From Schoenoplectus triqueter (taxonomy: Eukaryota; Streptophyta; Magnoliopsida; Poales; Cyperaceae): DNA of 64,000 nucleotides. Positions within the stretch are counted from its first letter, which is position 1; every line of letters starts with the position of its first letter. The notes under the pieces are model-generated. The model searched no databases. It saw nothing but the letters and a program-made list of their open reading frames with translations, and was not told the origin of the DNA. The stretch is taken from assembly GCA_964058805.1 (NCBI GenBank), contig CAXKVV010000114.1:62001-126000 (forward strand). The letters run 5' to 3'. The position numbers were made by a program, and so were the translations under genes. Of the stretch, positions 36,198 through 48,849 are shown in pieces.

Positions 36198-39100
36198 CTA
36201 TGGAAGACAAACCTACAAATAGTAGAATTTAACTAGATTTTTATTTATATTTTTGGGATTTTTATAATAGCTAAAATAGTAGAATTTTATTTTTGTTATT
36301 TCTAAACTCTATTTATTTTGTAGAAAACCACTTACAAAAATAATAGAAAATAAGATGGCTATGATTTTTATTTATATTTTCAAAATGTTTAAAATGGCCA
36401 AAGTAATAGAATTTTATTATTATATTCTATTATGTTGAAACACTATTCATTATATAGGAATTATTTACAAATCAAAAGATAGCTAGCTATATTATTTTTT
36501 ATTATTATTATTTTTATTTTTAAGATCTATAATAGCTAAAAAGAAATCATTATTAATATTCTATCTTATTTATTATACTATTCATTATTATTTTTATTAT
36601 TTCTATTTATTATCTATAGAAAAGTATAAAATTTCATTATTAGTTGAAAATAGCCATAAGAGATGAAATTCATTATGTTTTTATTACAACTATTATTTTT
36701 ATTGCATTTTATTCATCAAAAGTATTTTTATTTGTATAGAAATAACAAAAGAAATACAATTCATATTATAAAACTATATTATCATTCTTTATTATAAAAG
36801 AAAAATGTATTTTACTATTCATTAACATGGTAGTATATTTTTGTATATTTTATGCTATTTATTTTTTTATTATTCTTTTTACAGAAAATATCAATATAAT
36901 ATCTATTATTTTTTTTTATTTATCAAAGAATATAGCTAATCTCATTATTTATTATAGCATATTACTATCATCATTATTATTTCATGGAAAATTACTTGAA
37001 AAATCACTAAAATATATCTAATTATTATTTATGATTTTTATTTGTATTTTTGGAATTTTTATAGTATTTAAAATGACAAGTCAAATCTAGGTCAAACATA
37101 TCAATATAGGTAATATCTTTTGCTTTTAAATTGTTTTATTATGATTATATTTTTAAAACTGGAATATTATCATATAGAAAAATAGTATGAAAAATAAGAA
37201 AATTTTAGAAAAAAAAAATTTGAGTCAATTTGGAGTTTAGTAGTATTTTCAAATGATTTATTTACTATTTAATTTTAATATTCTGTTATTAACTAATAGC
37301 TGGGCTTATTATACTGGGCAAAGTTTTAAATTCTGTTAATTTCCTGTGAACTGGGCCCAATACCCGGATGGGCCGATTCAAATTCTGTTAACTCTATTAT
37401 TTAATGTGGGCCATCAGATTATACCAAGATTAGTGCAGAATTTTATTTAAATGTTTAGATGTGTTTGGGCCGTTAGATTTAGTTAAGATGCGCGTCTAAT
37501 GGATCTAAGACCCAGATCTTCTCTCCCTTTAAACTCTGGACAGATCACACGCACCGATGAACTTCAAGATTTGTGAGCACTTTAATAGTCGCGCCAGATG
37601 ATCTCTTCGATTCTTTTCTTCATCGCGCTTTGAGATTCACGCACAGAGGGTGTTCCGGTGATCGGAGAAGCCAATAGCAGATCAGACGACGGGGTTAGCA
37701 TCGCCTTGATATCCTCATTCCTTTGGTAGTGCTAGATTGAAGATCGATACGGTAGAAGTACTGCACCACCCGTACCGATGCTCACCTTGGTACCGGTTTG
37801 CTACCAGATGCTCATATGTCGATGAATTGATGAAATAAATCCATATTAACACTAGATTCTTAACTTGTAATGTGATATATGCTTGTTGATATTGCCAATT
37901 CACCGCCTTTTATCTGAATTCTTGAAATTAGGTTGTAATTGATGATGGATCTCAACAGATGTTCAATAATCTGTTCTTTTTACTCGCATTTGCCTCGGCC
38001 TAAAGGCTCACCAGTTATATCTGGGCCAGTGGCTCACAAGACATGCTGAGAAACTTTTATTAACCCCTAATCAATGTTCAAACAATATAGCTCAAAGGGA
38101 TAAGCATGATTAGTAAAGAAAACTGAAATAAAATTCAAAGATCAACTCAAATTCATAACTTTCAACAACACTCCTTGGTTGATGTCACATTTATCTCGGC
38201 CTAAAGGCTCACCAGGTATCCCTGGGCCAGTGGCTCACAAGATATGTGCATCAAGCCTTCAATTGAGAAGAAAGAAAAAGACAAAGAGAAGAAATTAGAA
38301 TTCAAGCAGTAAAAGAAATTGAATAATATCCTTGATTCTGCAAACCTCTCTTGTAATGCAGCTTATGTACTCTCAATTCACAAGATTCAATCTGTCTTTG
38401 ATAGTGTCAAATTCGTGGTTGCAGCAAAGATCCCTTTCCTCCCTTTACTGGTAATCTCTATTAAACTTCTCAGTCTAAGCTCTCCTTGATTTTTTTTTCT
38501 GTTTCTGATTGCCAGTAGATGCTGCCTCCTTCATTGATCCTTAGGTTTATATAGGTTTCTAATCTTCTACTTAATCAATTCTGATTGGCTGATCATCTTC
38601 CACCTGGATTGCCAATCTGGATTAATCTTGGCCCTCCACCTCATTTCATTCTACGACTGGGATGCAATTGTGTTTGTTGAAGGGAGCAGTTTGAAGCTTG
38701 AATTGGTAGTTTAACAGCTTCCTTAATCTTCTAGGATTCCTTTTGCTGATTTACACTTGGTCTTTCAATTTATGGTTCAATCATTCTCCTCTGGCGCCTA
38801 TTGCGGTCTACTGAACCACTCTCAAGTAGTTATCAACTTATCTCAACCGAAAGCATTAGCAGTTTTCAGTTTGTTATACTTTGGTTGAATTTACAATCTT
38901 GCCATCCAACTACTATCTATGTAATCTCCTCCCTCTGGGATTTTCTAGAACCTTCTAGTCATCCATACATCACCTCAGCACTCCTCTTAATGGGTTTGGA
39001 TGACAGAAAGATCCAATTAAGCATCCTAGACCCCTATTTTCATCCAAAACCCGATTTAAAATTTTGGATCAATTTCCCTTATCTCTTGATACATTCTCTC

Positions 39101-40612
39101 AATTGCAAGCATTATTAGCATCACACTAGCCCCAGGGATAAGTTCAACTCACCTGTCTGGCCATTTGCTCAATCTGACATTGACTTTGGGCATTCCATTT
39201 CATGGGCGGTTGGCATGTTGGTGAATGTCGGGTCTAGAGATGTTGAGGCTTAGGTTTAAAGGTCTAGACAGTGTCGTGGAGGCTCAGAGATGCCTTATGA
39301 GCCATTAATTCGAGTGATTAAGCTTTAAATTGCCTCAATTGAATTTTGGCCGAGCTCCCTTTACCTTTAATGCGAGTGCATTATGAAGCACCATTCGGTA
39401 AAGCAATTACTCCATCGTGTTCTTCTCCTTGCAAGCCTTTGATTGGTATATAGTAAGGGGCCTTTCCTATGTAATCTTCTTAGGCGCCATTTTCACCTTC
39501 AATGTCAGAGAGGAGTCGAGCAGAAGAGAAGAAACCGGGAGGGGAGGAAGAAAATTGAATTTATTATCTCGCTTGCATGAACCTGGTGTGCATAGACCGA
39601 AACACGGGAAGAGAGGGGCTATTGACAGATGGGGTCCAAATGTAAGCGACAGTAGAGAGTGGGCCCCCTCTGTCAGATTTAATGAGAGACAGAAATCTAT
39701 ACTCTTCTCTCTGGGTTTGAATGAGCTTGGCGCACGCGGGCTGGCCCCACAAGTCGGGCTTAATGAGGCACATGGATCATGCACCACGTTTACACAGTCT
39801 TTTCTTCTTCAAAAATTCTCCCCAGCGCCATATGAGTGTTCCCCTTGTTTGGCAGCCCCATCTTGCACCCAGATAGCCCTTCAGCTCCAAATTGCACCCA
39901 TAAAAGCCCTTGATCAAATCCTGACCCTTGGATTGATCTGATTTTCTTTCTCCAATTGATTTTAATAGATCCCTTCATCCAAAAATCATGAAATTTTCAC
40001 CAAAATTCTCTAAAATCATGATAATCATCTCTGTATTTTTATTTTCCCATTTTACCCCTGTCTGCTTGTGCTAAAAATTCCATGATCAATAAAACCCTAT
40101 TTTATTCTTATAAAATCCCTATTTATCAGTTGTAGCTCAGTGTCTCTGCCAAATAAATTCTCCTTGCAGAAACCACCCTAACTAAATACCAATTAGACTT
40201 ATATTGATATTCATTAGGGTTTGATTTGATCAAATGCTGACTACTTATCAGCAATTAATACAAATCTAGACTTGATCAGGTGGTTGCTCCCAGCTTTGGC
40301 ACCTGATCAGTCTTGTGAAATTGACTTTCAATCCCTTTACATGAGGGTAATTTGGTCATAGAGCTGACTACTTATCAGCCATTGACACAAATTAAAGCAT
40401 GGTTAGGTGGTTGCTCACAGCTTTGGCACCAGGTCAGCCTTGAAAGTAAAAATCACATTGGGATTTCTCATGATTGGTTGTATCAAAATACTGACTTGGC
40501 ATTGATACTATTCCATGTAGTACAGGGATTGTACTGCTTCAGCTCATAGGGTTTGATCTTGGCTTTCTCTCTTGTATTTCTTCTTTCAACCTTTCAGGGG
40601 TAAACAACTAGT
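36198..40612 (-). repeat. right arm of the palindrome
   Basis: 4415 bases, the inverse complement of the left arm. It carries mirror copies of all left-arm landmarks, including the TATA-like box at 38546-38553 and the module pair at about 37986-38241. Its outer end has a few extra bases (CAACTAGT instead of ACTAGT). Confidence 0.9.
38546..38553 (-). promoter_or_regulatory. TATA-like box facing the spacer (right arm)
   Basis: Mirror of the 33745-33752 motif. On the minus strand it points into the palindrome centre. Confidence 0.35.
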
Positions 40613-40790
40613 AAGACTAGTGTTTTTCAATAAATGTGTTTTTTCTTTAAATGCGTTAATGGGACTAGCATTTTTCCATCAATGCTCTAGTGATAGTAAT
40701 ATTTTTCTATTAAATGCATCAATAGAACTGATATCTTTCCACTAAATGCACCAGTGAGACTAGTACCTTTCTACTAGGACAGTACTCACA
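40613..40790 (+). repeat. degenerate minisatellite of about 34 bases beside the palindrome
   Basis: Repeated units of the type GACTAGTGTTTTTCAATAAATG, GACTAGCATTTTTCCATCAATG, TAATATTTTTCTATTAAATG and TGATATCTTTCCACTAAATG follow directly after the right arm. The same ACTAGTGTTT string forms the outer end of the left arm (31689-31698). Confidence 0.6.
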
Positions 40791-41985
40791 AACCCTACAA
40801 TTCATAATTCATAATACATAAAGAGAGTTAAACTTTTTAAGCATGTCACGTTATTACTTTTCTCTACCATTGATTTTATTTTTTTATTTTTTTATTTTTT
40901 TGAATCCATAAATTCATATAAAATAGAGAACTCCTCATTTAAAATAATGTGTGTAGTATACTTAAGGTGAAATTTTATTAAATATATTTAACATCTTATA
41001 CAACAACAACAACAATAATGCATTTAATCCCAAATAAATTGAGGTAGGCTAGAAATGAAACCCAATATGAAAGCATAAAATCAGAAATCTCAAATATTAA
41101 TAAAATAAAAATAAATAAATATGATAATGATAATGATGATGATAATATGATAATAATGATAATGATACTGATAATATGCTAATAATAATAATAAAATAAT
41201 ATAATAAACCTACATTATAAAGTATATTTCTAAATCATTAATTCTAAACTCTAAAATTTTAAAATCTAAGAACTGAAAAATTAAAAATCTCAAGTCTATA
41301 ACTCTACTATTAAACTCTAACTCATAAATCATGATCTGATATATGGATCGTGATCTTCTAAGCACTCCTATCTAAAGCAATTACTTTTGATATATTTTAT
41401 TCTTTCAAAAATTTTTTATTGCTTTCTCTCATGTCACTTTTGGTCGACCTTTTCATCTTTTTGTGTTTTCAGGACGGCTTAGAATAACACTACATATTGG
41501 TGCTTCAGGAAGCCCTCATTGGAAATGACCGAATCATCGCAAACAGTGTTGAACCAGATTCTCTTGAATTGGTGTTACCCCAAATTTATCATATATATCA
41601 TCATTTTTGATTTGATCTCTCCTTGTATGACCGCACATCCAATACAACATTTGCATTTCAGCTACATTCATCTTCTTATGACAGAGAATATTAGACGTTT
41701 GTCTTCATTTCACCCATCCGGCTACGGATTGCATATGCAAACATGTATTCTAAAAAGTACTTTAAATATTTGACTTAATCATTTATTTTTAAAGAATTTT
41801 AATATAAAATAAGAAAAATATAATAAGAACAGAATATTAATATAATTTTATTTTTTTTTGCATGAAATATGATATGATTAATTTTGTAGGTTTAATATGA
41901 TAAAATTAAAAAAAATAGCGCATTACTAAATATACAGACGTATATTCTTATACATACGGTTTGCGTTGCATATGCGTAGGTGTCC
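40791..41985. other. intergenic DNA
   Basis: AT-rich, with short CAA and GATAAT microsatellite-like tracts (about 41000-41200). No gene recognised. Confidence 0.5.
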
Positions 41986-42430
41986 TTAAGGGCCGGACCC
42001 TATTTACTACGAGAGGGTCGAGTAAGGGTCGAGTTTGATAAGGGCTTTTAGAGGCCCTCAGGCTTTAAGGGTCGGTAAAGGTCGGATAAGGGTCGACGGG
42101 TAAGGGTTTGATATTTTTTTTATGATTATGTATTTTTTAATATTAATTTATATTTATATATAAACATTAAATTATATTTTTCTATTTTGGTATTTTTTAT
42201 TTTTTTGAATTTTTTTATGTATAATTAATATACAATATAAAATATTAAAGAAAATGATCTAGGAAGGACCGGATAAGAACCAGAATGTGCCGAGTTTGAT
42301 AAGAGTCGAATTAGAAGGGTTTGATTTTTAAAAATTGAATCTGACTCTTAAAAAATTCAGTCCTTATCATTAAAAAAGATTGAAAAGATCAATTTTATCA
42401 GATTCAAAAACCAGGATCTTATATACTATA
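41986..42430. mobile_element. AGGGTCGG-type non-autonomous element, copy 2
   Basis: CCTTAAGGGCCGGACCC start, ACGAGAGGGTCGAGTAAGGG, then an AT-rich core TTTTTTAATATTAATTTATA and a distal GGATAAGAACCAG part. Block order is the same as in copy 1 at 6281-6800. Diverged and slightly shorter. Confidence 0.6.
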
Positions 42431-45400
42431 CCTACATATGCGGCCATGCGCATTTTAAAATAATGATTCTATTACATGATGGAAGTAGCCCAAAAAGCTT
42501 GAAAGTCTGGTTCTCTCTTTATGGGCCAGAACAATAAAAATGTTGATGCAACAAAATAATGAAGAAGCTTTTGGTTATGGGTTTTGAGTTTTGACCCCAA
42601 TTCGCTTTTTTGTTGATTGATATTTTCAGACACAGAAAAGAAAAAAAAGGTAGTTGCTGTGCAGACAGAAAACCAGCAGATATATTGGGGCATATCCATG
42701 TGTGTTGGCAGTGTTGCAATCCATTGTGACATCACATAAGCCTCTAGAGAGTAGAGACCTCATTTTATCTTTTTCATTGACACCCAGGATCTTCTCTTCT
42801 TCTTTTTTTTCCAGTAATGAAAGACAATGAGAAAAATAAAAAGTTAAAATTTCTTTTCTGCGATCTTCAAGCCCTTATATTTGTTTAAGATGAAATGAGC
42901 TTGAAAATTTGTACTTGTGTTGGCACCAAAAGACTGCAAACTTTGGCATTTAATAGTTGAGTTCTTCAGAAAAAGATGTTCATTTTTAAACATTTAGGAC
43001 ATGTTTGGTTAAGATATAAGTAGAAAATAATGTCTTTACCATTTATTCATGGAGCTAAACATGAATACAAGAACAAAGAGGAAGAAATTGATACTGTAGC
43101 TACTTAAACTAAGAAACCTCAAAATTTTCTCAAGTTATATCTCAAATTATTTCACAGTAGAGGCCATAATTTATAGTGATGATGATGAAATTACTATTAT
43201 TAATAATGTCTTGTTATTATAATAATTGATAATGATGATATTAATAATAGTTACTATCACAACAATACTAGTTAAATAAATACTAATACGAATATTTAAA
43301 TAATCATATTAAAAATATAATAAAATAATAATCATACAATAACAATACAATAACAATAATAATATTGTCATCATCATTATTTTTCTTGTTATTAGTTTCA
43401 TTATAATAATTATTATAATTGATATTATTATTTTATATATTTACTAATATAATGATATAACTATATATATTCGTCTTACTTTTTCGTTTGTTCAATCAAA
43501 CAAGAATATTTTATAAAGTCAAACAGTGACAGAACTAGAAATAATTATAAGGAGTGCCAAGAACAAAATAGAGATCAATTATATATATTATACAAATATT
43601 AATACCAATATTGTAATATAAATATGTTTTTTAATTTAATGATACTATATATTTTATATTATATTTTTTATTTTTATAATATTAATATGCAGTAGTTAAA
43701 TATTATTTGAAAATAAAATATTAAACATATTCATAGAAATATCAGTTAAGGGGTATCGGAGCACAGGACCTTAGTTCCGCACTGATGTCATAACTTGTCA
43801 TGAAAATTATGACATCCCTGTCTCTAAGTTAAAATATATGTTAAGCATGCTTGTCCATCCTATTTATCTCTCTTCGGTAATTTTTGTTCAGATGGTTGAT
43901 ATGAGATGCAATATATCCTTCTTCACATCTGAGACTTACTGTTCGATATATATATATATATATATATGATGTAGCAATATAGTATTAAAGGAATACAATA
44001 TTTATATTTCTCTTTCGTGTGCAAAATTTTACGAATGCATAAATTCTATTTATGGAATGAAACATGACCAGTAAAAATTTCTATTAGAATTAACGATTTT
44101 ATGTGCAAATGAGTGAAAAATCTGATTTTGTGTACATAAACACCGCGAAAATTGTTGAAAATAAAAAATAACCTAAAACAAATTTAAATGCATTTAGCTA
44201 GAAATTTATGAAAATTATCTAGGATAATTATATAAACAAAAAGAATTTTGGTGAATTTTGACACTTTTATGTGCAGGAATGTGATCAAAATATAGTAAAA
44301 TACAGAAATATATTGGTTTAAAAACATTTAGGTAGGATTTTAAGCTTAGGTCCGATATTTATATAAATCCATAAAGGACAATATTTCAATAATTTGTATG
44401 AGTTTTGATAATTTTATATTTAAAAATAAAGTGAAATTTGATTAAAATAAGTTTTAAATGCATTTAAGCATATTTTTATGTAAAATGCGCGTCTCAATAG
44501 CTTGTTTTAGCTCAAATTAACATATAAACACATGGAAGAAGACATCCTCAAACCTTAGCCATGAGTTTAGTTATTTTATGAATAGAATTGCAATGAAAAT
44601 CGATTAGAAGTACATGATGTCAAGGGAAGATTTTTTTTAAAAAATACCCTTATAATTATGTATATTTAAAAAAATGCTTATAATAAAGAAAACTTAAAAT
44701 TTTGACTCTTGAGTAAAATCTAATTTTTCAATCCCTACGCCAAAATCTGGTTCGGCCCCTGTAAGAAATTATTTTGTGCTTTTAGTTTTACTGCTTTCAC
44801 GGATTAGATTAGCTTGAAGACATTGTAAGGTCATTGAGAACAAGAGAATAGATTGTGGTTTCTGAGTGACAACGTCCCCCGATCTAATAAAGAATGTTTT
44901 TGAAGACTATAATGTCGAATTTATGCTATTCTCCACATTAAAGTCTCTATGTAGAAAGCAACTCCTAATCTTAAAAAATAATTTTTAGACGAGACGGAAT
45001 AAATGGTGTTTTGAAATGGATGTTTCTATGGACTTTTTTTAACATCAAAGTCCATAGGTAATTAATTTTATTCAAATCAGTGATTACGTCTATAAAATAG
45101 AAAAGAAATTTTTTGATTCAAAATTAGACAACACAAAAATATCAAACTCACTCTAAAATAAATCATTTACTAAAATAATCTAAATTATTTTATCTTTAAT
45201 ATATATAGAGATAAATTTTGAAGAAATCCAAAATTATTTTTCAAATAACTTGTCATGATGAATACTATTGTGTTTGATTTTTATTAGATCATATGAGTTG
45301 TTAAATACGTCACAAAACTTTAAATCTCAAATCAATATATGAATTTATTGAATTTGAAGCAAAACTCTTGTTCTTGAGCATCTCAGAATATAACATCTCA

Positions 45401-47890
45401 AATGAACAAGTTCCTTTTTAAAATAAAAAGAGCAACCAAAAGACATATGAATAAATAATAAATAAAAAAGCAATAAAATCTAGAAATCCGTCAATAAAAT
45501 AAAAGTAGAGAATAAGAAAAATAGTAAGGGAGAGAAAATAATCGTCTCTCCACGAAAAATTTCTTGATGGAGAGACAGTTAGGGTTTTTTTAGAGATGGA
45601 TTTTTCTTTTTTTGTTTGTGATTCCTTAATGTTATTGTCCATGTCATCAGCAAGAAGAGTACACCTCCAGCTGTATCTTGAATGGAGAAACAAAGATATT
45701 CTCTCCAGTCATGTATGTAACAGCAACTCGGACCAACAGTAGATCTTTTCCCACTGCAACTCACTTTGCAGGGAAGTGGCACTGTTTTTAGTTCTTTTAC
45801 TATGCCTTCTTCGTAAAGATCCCTTCTCTTTTTTGTCATCTACATTCCGGGCCTGCTTAGAATTAAATGCGAGTAGTTGTGACTTGATCAGAAGGGACAG
45901 TGACTGCATTTAATGCCATCTGACCACCGATCCATGATCCATTCCATGTTCTATTTTTTTTTTTGAGAGAGAATTCCACGTTCTATCCATCTACAATCCC
46001 ATTTTCTTCTCATACTTGCAGTAACATGCCACTATATTTTTTAATATACATCCTACATGAATCCTACTTTTAAATTATACATACTCTTTCTCATAGTTAG
46101 ATAGATCTAGCATGTATCATATTTGAAATTCAATCCGTCATTCATCATAACATAGAACTCCATTGTTCTTCTTGTTGTTATTTCTTTCTTTCTTTCTTTC
46201 TTTTTTCTTTAATAGAAAGATAAGACCCTAGCTCTCAAATTTCAAGTTCTTCTTGTTATAATAAATTAATAATTCAATTCATTCTCATTTGAAAATTTAA
46301 TCCTTATATTACAAGTTTACAACCTCAGTAGCCAAATAACTCTCTTGTTAATATCCACTGTTCAGCTATGTACTTGCTGACATAAGTATTGTAGTGCAGA
46401 TGACAAATGGTGTCCACCGTCCAAAAAAAAAGGAAAAAAAAATGATCAATACCCATTTCACAGGTTTCAAATTGCCTCTGTACCATTATAAGATCCATAG
46501 GTACAGGTGTAAGGTACAGGTACTTCAAATATACATTTGTCAGTCTTATAAATGCCAGTAACTCGTTATACCTTCAATTGGGTCTGTACCTGGCACAAAC
46601 GCAAAGAACTTATTTCTTACTGTCTTCCCTGTAAATTCCCCTGTTCAGTTTTATTTTATTTTACCAGTTAAGCCCGTGTTGTGCAGTGGTCACTGTTTTT
46701 ATTGCATGCCGAATTGTTTGAATCTGAAACATTGTCAGTGCGTTCAAACTACGGCCTTTATTACCGTCTTGTGTATTTCTACCAAAAATCAGCTTTAATG
46801 TTAAATCCATTAGTTTGTAAATTGTGAAAGAAATGGTGGGTATTTTCACTGTGAAAGATTTAAATGCGAGCCTCCACCTGACGGGACAAATTAAGGCCAG
46901 ATTGCCAAATCTTTTAAAATACATGTTCAGAGAATCATGACATGACTCCTCGAGTCAATATGCAAATCATCGCAATACACACAGGTCATTAAGGTGTGTT
47001 TGGACTTTGGATGAACCAGAAACGACTGAATAGTTGATGTTTTCACAATAAAAATAATAACGGTAAATTAAAAAATATATTATTTCAAAATAATAGTAAT
47101 TATTATTATTTTGATGTGCCGAGTGAAATAGAATAATTATTGTTCTATTATTTTCATTATTTAAAATAATTATTGTTCCGAACATACAATCATAAATCAT
47201 TCCGAATAGTATAATTCTTTCATTATCCTTATAATTATTTAAAGATAACTATTTTTTTACTATTTTTATTTGTTATTCTTAATTTCTCAGTTCTTTACTA
47301 CCCTATCATGTCAAGCCAGCACCTCATGAAAGTTATCATTGCAGGGATTATCTTCAAATTTTCAATAATTGTTGATTTATATTTTAATTAAATATATTAG
47401 TTGGCCTCCCTAATCTCTGCACACTTATTATAGATATTAAGTTTGTGAGTTTTGAGATTTTTGAGTTTTATAATTATTTAGTCCAATTTAAAAATGCACT
47501 TGACTAATCAGATTATGAAACATTCATTTTTTCTATGTTTTCCTCTTACGCATTGAGATTATTTATTTCCTTATACTTTTCTTCTTTATATGATAATTTC
47601 AACGTACTATTTGCTCCATGTTGAATTTTATTATGATTGTATTCCTCCGCTTCTGCTAATTTCTTCTGATCTACGTTACAACACAACATATCTTCGTTTT
47701 TTCTATTTCGAAATTTTAATTTGGTTCATGAAAAGTTACACCTTCGACCCACCAGCATATAACACAGTACCGTGTCAGAACACAATAGGTCTAGGAAGCA
47801 TTTACTTGTAGAACAAATTGCATAAATATTTATGATGGCAAAATTTTCTGACGGCATTTACTTTTTGTGTGCTAATACTCTCTATCTTTG
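42431..47890. other. 5.4 kb AT-rich intergenic DNA
   Basis: No gene recognised. It contains TAA/TAATAA low-complexity DNA at about 43180-43440, an AT run at 43946-43968, a TTTC run near 46180-46200 and several short chance frames (for example at 45418-45909 and 46661-46924) without family features. Confidence 0.55.
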
Positions 47891-47896
47891 AAACTA

Positions 47897-48159
47897 GTAA
47901 TAATAAGTTTTATTAAATTAATATTATTAAAAATAAGAGTGAGAAATGTAAAATTTCAAATATACGAATGGCAGCGCGCCACTGTCAGTGGCGCGTTTGC
48001 TTCTTATATATACAAAACGCGCAGCGCTCTCCATCTCACTTGTGCAGGATTTGGACGAAACGCGCCACTGGCAGTGGCGCGCTGCCATTCATATATTTAA
48101 AATTTTATGGTTCTCACTCTTATTTTTAATAATATTAATTTAATAAAACTTATTATTAC
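47897..48159. mobile_element. MITE hairpin with GC-rich nested palindromes and 6-bp direct repeat
   Basis: Outer arms GTAATAATAAGTTTTATTAA and its complement extend inward over about 95 bases through AAAATAAGAGTGAGAA and GAATGGCAGCGCGCCACTG. Flanks are AAACTA at 47891-47896 and 48160-48165. Inside, GCGCGCCACTGTCAGTGGCGCG and CGCGCCACTGGCAGTGGCGCG are each palindromic, so the arms can fold both with each other and on themselves. No coding capacity. Confidence 0.75.
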
Positions 48160-48165
48160 AAACTA

Positions 48166-48849
48166 ATTTTGAACTTAAAATGTGCCACATTTCTCTAAAG
48201 ACTATGTTGACTTGAATTCCATGTCAAAAGTTGTTCCAAACCAGAATTATCAGAAAAAAGACGCTGCTTATAGCAGCACCATTTGAATCATATCATTAAG
48301 TGCATCCCTGATCAGGGTGGTATTGGCATCATTAACATTTTTTGAATTTATTTTAAACAATAAGGAGAACCCTTCTGCAAGTTTGCACTCAAAATTTGAA
48401 ACCTGAATAACAGAATAACCATGTTTTTCTTTTGCTTAATTTGAACAATTGAGATTAAATTCACGAGGGCAGGCCCAATCTCAATCTGTGGTACCAAACA
48501 ATATTTAAAACATACATTTTTAAAGAGGTGGTGCGTGTAGTCAATTAACAACTTGCGTACTACCATGATATAAGCTTTCAAGAAAGAACAAAGAACTCCA
48601 TTAATGAAAAAGGACAAATCATTCCTCCTGTTATACCAGAAAGAATAAATACTCTTGTATTCTTCGTCTCTCTCACTCTCTCCTTCCATCTCTTTCTCTT
48701 CTCTGCCTCATTTATGATTCAACAACACTTCATGGTTCATGCCATCTCTCTGAGGGAAAGCTAAAACCCCTCTAGTCCCCACACCCACCTCTCTCATCAG
48801 TCTCAGTACCAGAGAGAGAGAGAGACAGAGAGACAGAGAGACAGAGAGA
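48166..48849 (+). promoter_or_regulatory. upstream region and leader of the IRKI-like gene, with GA/GACAGA repeats
   Basis: The last 180 bases before the ATG are CT/GA-rich, with AGAGAGAGAGAGACAGAGAG-type repeats at 48811-48849 running right up to the start codon. This is usual for plant leaders and GAGA-factor targets. No TATA box assigned. Confidence 0.4.

Larger units (their letters stand above)
31689..40612. repeat. giant near-perfect palindrome (8.9 kb foldback locus)
   Basis: Left arm 31689-36099 is the inverse complement of 36198-40612; the spacer is 36100-36197. The sum of paired coordinates is 72297 at the spacer, 72298 through most of the arms and 72300-72301 at the outer ends, so only a few bases of indel separate them. 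Substitutions are visible, for example within 32585-32600, at about 31814, 31960, 32285, 33908, 34637 and 35838. The arms hold no intact protein gene that I recognise. Possible natures: a foldback transposon with very long arms, an endogenous inverted-repeat locus, or an inverted duplication made by template switching. Endogenous pararetrovirus non-coding DNA in head-to-head order is a remote alternative, suggested only by the TATA/leader/polyA-like layout. Confidence 0.93.

Noticed and set aside
31689..40612. Palindrome as endogenous pararetrovirus
   Set aside because: The TATA/leader/AATAAA layout is reminiscent, but no coat, protease or reverse-transcriptase motif is present in either arm.
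31689..40612. Palindrome dismissed as a read-through (missed adapter) artefact
   Set aside because: Visible substitutions and indels between arms and distinct flanks argue against it, though only spanning reads can settle this.
45418..45909. Cluster of short minus-strand frames of 66-91 codons
   Set aside because: No recognisable motif, no splice structure joining them, and low-complexity ends.
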